Assembly: GCA_016203265.1 (NCBI GenBank)
Contig: JACQNB010000055.1
Span: forward strand, 1-9,926
Direction: 5' to 3'
Length of the DNA stretch: 9,926 bases
Origin: Candidatus Woesearchaeota archaeon
GTDB lineage: Archaea > Nanobdellota > Nanobdellia > Woesearchaeales > ARS49
Position numbers and translations under genes: made by a program. Of this stretch, positions 5,851 through 9,926 are shown one piece after another; the first letter of the stretch is position 1; each line of letters starts with the position of its first letter. The notes below the pieces were generated by a model, which saw only the letters and a list, made by a program, of their open reading frames with translations, was not told where the DNA came from and searched no databases.

Positions 5851-6782
5851 TGCTTGCCTCGGTAATAGGCTGCCGCGTCTTCGGGCGAAACCGTGTTGAT
5901 GATGGTGCCCGAGCCGAGCTCGAAACCGCCCCACGTGCTCGAGCGTGGCAACAGTTCAAGATGCACGTGCAAGTCCTCGCCCTGCGGCGAGTACGTGAGC
6001 GCTAAGTTGTAGGAGGAGGACACTTTCGCAAGCACTTGTTTCAGCAATGGAGCCAGCGTCGCGTAATTGACGTGGCTGAACGACGTGACATGATGCTTCG
6101 GGAAAAAGACCACTTCGTTGTTGAATCGTGATGCGTACGGACAAAAGGCAACCCAGTCATTGTTCTCCGCAATGCTGCGGTCAGACTTCGCTTCCGTCGC
6201 GATGATGGCGCAGTACGGGCAGTCGACGAATTTTCTTCTTGCGTCGCACTTGTCGCGAACGTCCTTCGGAATCGTGTGCGTCGCAATCAACTGGCTGTGG
6301 CTGTGGATTAAACTGGTGCCGGCTTCTGGACCTGAATTCTTGAACACGCTGACGTAGGAATAGTGCTTTGAGAGTTCTTCAATTCTGTTGGCATAGACTT
6401 CAAGCACCCACGCGATCTCTTGTTCTGAAAGTTCCGCGAGCTGGCGATGGTCGGGCGTTTCCACGATGACCTCATGCATGCCGGCAGCCGGACCGAACGT
6501 GAAGAAACGGTTGTGCGTCTGCAGATTGAAGTCATGCTGCTGCACCGCAGGGAACTTGTTTTCGAACCAGCGCACCCTCCAGCCGCCGTTTTTGCCGGTC
6601 TTGCTCGTGTCGCCTATCCTGCCGATTTCGGGCGGCGTCAAGGACTCGTGACCGGGACAGAAGAAGCAGGAACTGTTCTTGGGAAGGGTCTGCTTGACAA
6701 ACTCATTTGGCCGTTCGCCGCGCTTCGGCACGATGAGCACCCAGCGGTCAAGAATGTAGTCTTTACGCAGTTCCCCCAACAT
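5847..6782 (-). CDS. galT: GalT / ADP-glucose phosphorylase-like nucleotidylyltransferase
   Basis: 311 residues with two HIT-fold halves. Half 1 has the zinc pair C39-F-F-C42, H112 in ETPDHRQL, and H160-S-H162-S-Q164, where H160 would bind zinc and H162 would be the histidine that takes the nucleotide. Half 2 starts with a second C-P-Y-C pair (188-191) and ends with GEDLHVHLELLPR. All known reaction residues are present. Classical GalT moves UMP between glucose-1-P and galactose-1-P. The HSHSQ form (instead of HPHGQ) and the second Cys pair recall the plant ADP-glucose phosphorylase branch, so an NDP-glucose phosphorylase role is equally possible and would fit the coupled debranching enzyme. 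The gene symbol is therefore provisional. ATG 6782 follows AGGGGTG at close spacing. First gene of the minus-strand unit, divergent from the helicase stub. Confidence 0.87.
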   Translation of the reverse strand: MLGELRKDYILDRWVLIVPKRGERPNEFVKQTLPKNSSCFFCPGHESLTPPEIGRIGDTSKTGKNGGWRVRWFENKFPAVQQHDFNLQTHNRFFTFGPAAGMHEVIVETPDHRQLAELSEQEIAWVLEVYANRIEELSKHYSYVSVFKNSGPEAGTSLIHSHSQLIATHTIPKDVRDKCDARRKFVDCPYCAIIATEAKSDRSIAENNDWVAFCPYASRFNNEVVFFPKHHVTSFSHVNYATLAPLLKQVLAKVSSSYNLALTYSPQGEDLHVHLELLPRSSTWGGFELGSGTIINTVSPEDAAAYYRGKQ

Positions 6783-6815
6783 ACACCCCTTTTCACAATG
6801 TTATCAAAATTCGAT

Positions 6816-6822
6816 TCTTAAA
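6816..6822 (-). promoter_or_regulatory. Possible TATA element of the galT-like/debranching operon
   Basis: TTTAAGA on the minus strand, about 37 bases before the ATG. A start 25 bases downstream (near 6795) would leave a 13-base leader carrying the AGGGGTG ribosome binding site. The match to consensus is modest. The divergent helicase promoter lies only about 35 bases away. Confidence 0.35.
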
Positions 6823-6848
6823 GATGCGTGACGATTCTGGAGTGATAC

Positions 6849-6862
6849 AAAGGAATTTATAG
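6849..6862 (+). promoter_or_regulatory. BRE + TATA box of the helicase fragment (leaderless)
   Basis: A purine-rich AAAGGAA (BRE-like) runs directly into TTTATAG (6856-6862). The TATA centre is 25 bases before the ATG at 6884, so transcription should begin at or next to the start codon, and no ribosome binding site is seen. A well-formed promoter on a truncated gene suggests the stub may still be expressed. Confidence 0.65.
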
Positions 6863-6883
6863 AAGACAGAACGCAACCCCCTG

Positions 6884-7549
6884 ATGAACCTCTCCGACAT
6901 CGCCGACAGGATTCCGGCGGACTTGCTCGTCGTGCTGAAGAAGGAAGGCATCACGACGCTCAGGCCGTCGCAGGAAAAAGCAATCAACGCCGGACTGCTC
7001 GACTACAAGAGCGTCTTGGTGTGCACGCCGACGGCTTCCGGAAAAACGCTCATCGCCGAACTCGCGGGAGTCAAGAGCATCATGGAAGGCCGAGGCAAGG
7101 TCGTCTACATCGTGCCCTTGATCGCGCTGGCGAGCGAGAAGCACAAGGAATTCGTCAGAAAATACCAAGGACTGTTCAAGATTGCGCAAAGTTCCAGCGA
7201 CGTCGACGCGTCGGATTCGTACTTGAGCGACTACGACTTCATCGTGTGCACGGCGGAGAAGTTCGACTCGCTCATCCGGCACCAGACGCCGTGGCTGAAG
7301 TACGTCAAGACCGTCATCATTGACGAAATTCACTTGATTAATGACGTCGAGCGCGGACCCACATTAGAAATTCTGATTACGATCCTGAAACAGTTGCTTA
7401 AGGATTTGCAGATTGTCGGGCTTTCTGCCACCATCGGCAATCCCGAAGAATTAGCTGAATGGTTGGGTGCGACATTAGTCATTGACGGCTGGCGACCGGT
7501 TGAATTGAAGAAAGGAGTTTACTTAGACGGAACGATTGATTTCAGTTAA
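6884..7549 (+). CDS. hel308: Hel308-type Ski2 helicase, truncated to first RecA domain
   Basis: 221 residues that match only the N-terminal part of Hel308, a 3'-5' DNA helicase of about 700 residues acting at stalled forks. Present in order: LRPSQEKAI (Q motif, 27-35), TPTASGKT (Walker A, 48-55), VPLIALASEK (motif Ia region, 77-86), DYDFIVCTAEKFDSLIRH, IIDEIHLI (DEIH box, 145-152), and GLSATIGNPEELAEWL (motif III, 179-194). The protein ends at GVYLDGTIDFS, where intact proteins enter the linker to the second RecA domain. Motifs IV-VI, the winged helix and the ratchet domain are missing. None of the frames I checked after 7549 continues the protein. ATP could bind, but unwinding is not expected from this piece alone. 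Codons shift from GC- to AT-rich after about 7325. The last 27 bases overlap the convergent orphan gene. It may be a relic, or one half of a split helicase. Confidence 0.88.
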   Translation: MNLSDIADRIPADLLVVLKKEGITTLRPSQEKAINAGLLDYKSVLVCTPTASGKTLIAELAGVKSIMEGRGKVVYIVPLIALASEKHKEFVRKYQGLFKIAQSSSDVDASDSYLSDYDFIVCTAEKFDSLIRHQTPWLKYVKTVIIDEIHLINDVERGPTLEILITILKQLLKDLQIVGLSATIGNPEELAEWLGATLVIDGWRPVELKKGVYLDGTIDFS

Positions 7550-7843
7550 GACTTGTCGCTGAATGTATTGCACGTTTAAATTCAAATTGAATTCATTGTT
7601 GAGCTGTTCACATAGTGCGGCGAGATTGAAGACGCCTGCAATCACTGTTGTGGTATCAATCACACACGTCTCTCTGATGCATCTCTTTTCTAAGTCGATA
7701 ACGGCTTGGCGTCGTTCATTATTATCATATTCCTCTTCATAGATGGGACAAGCGTACAATTCGATGAGATTTTTATCAAGACTTGGATAAACATATCCCT
7801 TATAGTCTTGCTGCAAGAAGGCGAGCACCGCATCGCGCGTCAT
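7523..7843 (-). CDS. Orphan protein, 106 aa, AT-rich gene
   Basis: I do not recognise this protein. It is soluble and acidic to neutral, with MTRDAVLAFLQQDYKGYVYP at the N-terminus, a charged middle (YEEEYDNNERRQAVIDLEKR) and an Asn/Leu-rich C-terminus (LCEQLNNEFNLNLNVQYIQRQ). There are four cysteines but no metal-type pair. No signal peptide or membrane helix. It is probably a real gene: the ATG lies in an ATGA overlap with the lipoprotein stop (7840-7843), and GGTGG at 7850-7854, embedded in the lipoprotein's last codons, is spaced six bases before it. It is visibly richer in AT and in TTA/ATT/AAT-type codons than its neighbours, a sign of later acquisition. Its 3' end overlaps the helicase fragment by 27 bases, tail-to-tail. 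Confidence 0.7.
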   Translation of the reverse strand: MTRDAVLAFLQQDYKGYVYPSLDKNLIELYACPIYEEEYDNNERRQAVIDLEKRCIRETCVIDTTTVIAGVFNLAALCEQLNNEFNLNLNVQYIQRQVLTEINRSV

Positions 7844-8562
7844 TCCAATCCACCAAACGCAAGCAGTTCCGTCGTTGTCGTGACGCCTTGCGAGGTTTCC
7901 GTGCGCTTGACCAGACCCGCCTCAAAACCAGGAATTTCAGATGATGCCCAGATGTCCTTCTGCGTCAATCCGTCCCAGGAGCTCTTGTGCAGCGTCCAGA
8001 ACGAACCTGCGGGCACCGTGGTTTGTTCCAAACCGCCAAATGCTGGCGTCGTCACCGCGAAACCCTGGACTGCTTCATCTTCCCAGTCCACGTTGCGGCC
8101 GAGCACCTGCGGATCCGAGAACGCGCCTCGCTTGTCATTGTACACGAACACGTACTTGACGTCATCGCACCACATCGTCTGCGTGCGCGACTCGCCTTCC
8201 ACGGTCGAGTTGCGCTCGATGCCGATGCACGGGTCCGAGCGATGGAAGAACGTGAGGATACTGTAGGAACGCTCGGCAACGATGGTCTCGCCGGTGCCGA
8301 TGGTGGTGACCTGGTAAGTGGCCCACTGGCCTTCCTTCATTTCAGGAGATAAAAAGTTGACTTTGTCAGCCACGACCGTGATGCCCAAGTCAGCCAACGG
8401 AGGCGCGTCTGCGGGAAGCGGTTGCGGACCGGTCTGTGTTGGAATAATAGGTGCTGCAGGAGGAGCGATGTCAACCGGCGTGCCTTCGGGAGCATCCATC
8501 ACTTCAGGAGCGGCAGCGCACGCTACCAAGAACACCAATGCCAATAGCAAGTACTTGTTCAT
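7840..8562 (-). CDS. Secreted lipoprotein, 240 aa
   Basis: The N-terminus MNKYLLLALVFLVAC is a lipoprotein signal with lipobox LVAC and lipidated Cys15. A Pro/Ala-rich tether (about 16-57) follows, then a beta-rich domain (about 60-240). The domain holds two further cysteines (112 and 132, in DPCIGIE and MWCDDVKY), a likely disulfide outside the cell, and a pattern TVPAGSFWTLHKSSWDG...IWASSEIPGFEAGLVKR that resembles the V-P-A-G and W-x-S-x-x-[VI]-P-x-x-x-x-G-L-V-K blocks of lipoprotein-carrier-like beta folds. The hexapeptide AFGGLE occurs twice (174-179 and at the very end). Start: ATG 8562 after GGTGGGGG at 8567-8574. Role unknown; a surface-bound binding or carrier protein is plausible. 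Its stop overlaps the orphan gene start. Confidence 0.85.
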   Translation of the reverse strand: MNKYLLLALVFLVACAAAPEVMDAPEGTPVDIAPPAAPIIPTQTGPQPLPADAPPLADLGITVVADKVNFLSPEMKEGQWATYQVTTIGTGETIVAERSYSILTFFHRSDPCIGIERNSTVEGESRTQTMWCDDVKYVFVYNDKRGAFSDPQVLGRNVDWEDEAVQGFAVTTPAFGGLEQTTVPAGSFWTLHKSSWDGLTQKDIWASSEIPGFEAGLVKRTETSQGVTTTTELLAFGGLE

Positions 8563-8594
8563 GCTGCCCCCACCGTCGATAGTCTGAGGAAGAG

Positions 8595-8603
8595 TATTTA
8601 AAT
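8595..8603 (-). promoter_or_regulatory. TATA box of the 240-aa lipoprotein gene
   Basis: ATTTAAATA on the minus strand. A start about 25 bases downstream (near 8574) would leave a leader of about 12 bases consisting mostly of the GGTGGGGG ribosome binding site. Good fit in sequence and spacing. Confidence 0.6.
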
Positions 8604-8630
8604 GTTATGCTGGAAAATAGATACTGGAGC

Positions 8631-8653
8631 ATATAAGAAAAAAGAAGAAAGAA
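8631..8653 (-). terminator. T/C-rich terminator after the 190-aa lipoprotein gene
   Basis: On the minus strand a pyrimidine tract with a six-T core starts four bases after the TAA stop at 8657-8659. It separates this transcript from the next lipoprotein gene, which has its own promoter downstream. Confidence 0.5.
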
Positions 8654-8656
8654 TGC

Positions 8657-9229
8657 TTAGTAGTCGTCCTGGTTGAAGTTGGACGGCATCTGGCCGGACT
8701 GCTGCATCTGCTGCACCTGCGCCATCATCTCATCCAAGTCCTGGAACTCGACGTTCGAAGGCGGCATGAACATGCTGCCCGAAACGACCCACGGACTGCA
8801 GCGCACATTGGCATCAGGAGCCGAGGACGCGTACGTTTCCGGAGTCTGGCCCTGATACTGTGAGGCCTGCGAGGCCGTGTCTTCCATCGCGCGCTTGCTC
8901 ATCTTGAATCCCTTGTTCTCGCGGTCAGTCCAGATGTAGATGGTCGAACTGTCAACAATCGAGTGCATCGTGTCGCCGTTCGCCATGGCATCCATGCGCT
9001 GGTTCATGCCGGACACGTAAATCGTCGCTTCCCCATCCGTGCTGGTCACGACGCATTTGGCTGCCGTGCCCGAGCTGAAGATGGACGCGAGATTGTCCGT
9101 GAAGGACTCCTCAACAACCATTTCATCCGCATCCGAGCCGGGAACCGGCATTTCAGTTGAAACTGCCGGAGCGCCCGAACTGCATGCTGCCAGCACCAGC
9201 AACGCAATCAATCCTATGAGTTTTTTCAT
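8657..9229 (-). CDS. Secreted lipoprotein, 190 aa, with Met/Gln-rich tail
   Basis: The signal MKKLIGLIALLVLAAC has lipobox VLAAC and lipidated Cys16, followed by a Ser/Pro/acidic tether. The domain (about 55-150) begins CVVTSTDGEATIYVSGMNQRMD and continues SSTIYIWTDRENKGFKM. This alternation of short strands with a G-x-x-x-R-M block is like small lipoproteins of the DUF4412 type, an uncertain comparison. Cys59 and Cys144 could form a disulfide. The C-terminal 25 residues are strongly Met/Gln-rich (DEMMAQVQQMQQSGQMPSNF) and end in acidic NQDDY; methionine clusters of this kind can bind copper, but here that is a guess. Start: ATG 9229 with GGTGA at 9234-9238, which includes the upstream gene's stop. 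Only four bases separate the two genes, so they form one operon. Confidence 0.87.
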   Translation of the reverse strand: MKKLIGLIALLVLAACSSGAPAVSTEMPVPGSDADEMVVEESFTDNLASIFSSGTAAKCVVTSTDGEATIYVSGMNQRMDAMANGDTMHSIVDSSTIYIWTDRENKGFKMSKRAMEDTASQASQYQGQTPETYASSAPDANVRCSPWVVSGSMFMPPSNVEFQDLDEMMAQVQQMQQSGQMPSNFNQDDY

Positions 9230-9233
9230 TGTG

Positions 9234-9665
9234 TCACCCCAAAAAGCCCATCATGGACGCGCCGCCCATGGCGATGCCTGCCCCCACGAGCAGGAACGCC
9301 ATCATGAACCCGACAATCATGCCGAGCACGACGCTCATGATGAACCAGACCAGCCAGACAAGGACTGCCTTGCCCGTGTCGACCTTGTACTTACCCTTGA
9401 TTTGCGTGATGCCCAGCCAGATGGCCAATACCAAGGACACCAACGGGCCCAGGAACGCGCCGATGAACGGAATCAGTCCGAGAATCCACTGCGCCAGGAA
9501 GCTCACGACGCCCACGATCAGCGCGATCATGAACGCGACGCTGAAGCCGCCCTTGAGCTTGAAGAGCTTTGCCGTAATCCACAACAGCACGGAACTGATG
9601 AGGATGCCGATGACCGCGAAGATCAGGCCCCCCACAAAACCGACTGCCGCACCAAACATTGCCAT
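9234..9665 (-). CDS. Multi-pass membrane protein, 143 aa
   Basis: Almost entirely hydrophobic, with about four membrane helices (roughly residues 6-29, 41-60, 62-84 and 98-132, the last possibly two). Short polar links include LFKLKGG and TQIKGKYKVDTGK, and the C-terminus is Gly/Met/Ala-rich (AGIAMGGASMMGFLG). It resembles small Yip1/DUF-type membrane proteins in general character, but I cannot name the family. The start at ATG 9665 is well supported by GGAGGA (9671-9676) five bases upstream. It lies four bases before the 190-aa lipoprotein gene and about 48 bases after the DUF4870 gene on the same strand, so a role in the same membrane or lipoprotein process is plausible. Confidence 0.85.
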   Translation of the reverse strand: MAMFGAAVGFVGGLIFAVIGILISSVLLWITAKLFKLKGGFSVAFMIALIVGVVSFLAQWILGLIPFIGAFLGPLVSLVLAIWLGITQIKGKYKVDTGKAVLVWLVWFIMSVVLGMIVGFMMAFLLVGAGIAMGGASMMGFLG

Positions 9666-9686
9666 ATTAGTCCTCCCTGTTTACAG

Positions 9687-9709
9687 AAAATGAAAGGAAA
9701 AAAGAAAAC
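9687..9709 (-). terminator. T-rich terminator after the DUF4870 gene
   Basis: On the minus strand a T-rich tract (TTTTCTTTTTTCCTTTCATT and on) begins a few bases after the TGA stop at 9714-9716. It may end the DUF4870 transcript or only weaken it, because I see no strong TATA box for the next gene in the remaining space. Confidence 0.45.
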
Positions 9710-9713
9710 ATGC

Positions 9714-9926
9714 TCAGAAGCTGAACTTGTCAGCGAACTTGCCGATCAACGGCAACGGCTTCTCCTTGCCGGACAGCGCGTTGATGATGCCGATGATCCA
9801 CAGCACCAGCACGACCAAGTTGCCGATCGGCAGGATGATGAACCAGCCGATAATCGGCACGATGCTGCCGATGATGGAGATCGCGATGGCCAAGATGAAG
9901 AGCACGAGGCTCTGCTTGGCGTGGTA
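9714..9926 (-). CDS. DUF4870 (Tic20-like) membrane protein, C-terminal part
   Basis: Frame is open to the window edge, so this is the C-terminal 70 residues of a longer protein (family members are usually around 110 residues). The first visible residues YHAKQSLVLFIL are the family's typical H-A-[KR]-Q-[AS]-L block, so a GTG at 9905 inside it is not the true start. Two hydrophobic helices follow (LVLFILAIAISIIGSIVPII and about IILPIGNLVVLVLWIIGIIN), then the conserved ending NALSGKEKPLPLIGKFADKF. DUF4870 proteins are small integral membrane proteins related in fold to Tic20; their function in archaea is not established. Probably the head of the envelope gene cluster that continues leftwards. 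Confidence 0.88.
   Translation of the reverse strand, partial: YHAKQSLVLFILAIAISIIGSIVPIIGWFIILPIGNLVVLVLWIIGIINALSGKEKPLPLIGKFADKFSF

Noticed and set aside
5850..5934. Longer 605-residue version of the debranching enzyme
   Set aside because: The extra 28 residues are Arg/His-rich and lie within the coupled upstream gene. ATG 5850 has the ATGA overlap, a GAGG site and the expected N-terminus.
7523..7549. Intein or intron as the cause of the helicase ending
   Set aside because: There is no Cys/Ser/Thr splice-junction block, and no helicase C-terminal sequence resumes later in the window on either strand.
7706..8266. 186-codon plus-strand frame over the orphan and lipoprotein genes
   Set aside because: It lies opposite a lipoprotein with a clear lipobox and a coupled downstream gene, and it has no plausible start signal.
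1..9926. CRISPR array, insertion sequence, tRNA/rRNA or replication origin
   Set aside because: No spaced direct repeats, transposase motifs, terminal inverted repeats or conserved RNA segments were seen by eye on either strand.

Overview
The window looks like archaeal chromosome, most likely from a DPANN-type lineage (Woesearchaeota/Pacearchaeota/Diapherotrites-like). That placement is an inference. The evidence is archaeal promoter architecture (TTTATA/TTTAAA boxes about 25 bases before starts, several without room for a leader), GGTGA-type ribosome binding sites, poly-T terminators, DUF5752 proteins, a Hel308-type helicase domain, and small lipobox proteins with DUF4870 and SIMPL membrane proteins. 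Base composition is moderately GC-rich, except for an AT-richer patch at about 7325-7845.

Layout. (1) 2-1994, plus strand: the 3' end of a GH57 alpha-amylase-type glycosidase, then three paralogous DUF5752 genes (457-750, 946-1299, 1296-1994). The third carries a C-terminal membrane anchor. Between the first and second lie tiny ORFs linked by ATGA overlaps and a likely internal promoter. (2) 2044-6782, minus strand, read right to left: a GalT/ADP-glucose-phosphorylase-like nucleotidylyltransferase (5847-6782), overlapped by an amylo-alpha-1,6-glucosidase (4117-5850), then an unrecognised 217-residue protein, a membrane-anchored winged-helix regulator, and a membrane-anchored SIMPL protein. 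(3) 6884-7549, plus strand: only the first RecA domain of a Hel308-type helicase, behind a clean leaderless promoter. (4) 7523-9926, minus strand: envelope genes. These are a DUF4870 protein (cut by the window edge), a four-helix membrane protein, a lipoprotein, then a second lipoprotein whose stop overlaps the start of a 106-residue orphan gene. That orphan gene runs tail-to-tail into the helicase fragment.

How it fits together. The GH57 enzyme, the debranching enzyme and the nucleotidylyltransferase together suggest a storage alpha-glucan (glycogen-like) locus. The DUF5752 proteins are probably accessory or scaffold proteins for it, one of them fixed to the membrane. The winged-helix membrane protein is a plausible one-component sensor acting on itself and the SIMPL gene. 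The right-hand third is an envelope/lipoprotein cluster. The helicase stub next to an AT-rich orphan marks a likely rearrangement junction. No RNA genes, insertion sequences, CRISPR arrays or origins were found. The longest stretch without a well-supported gene is 751-945.
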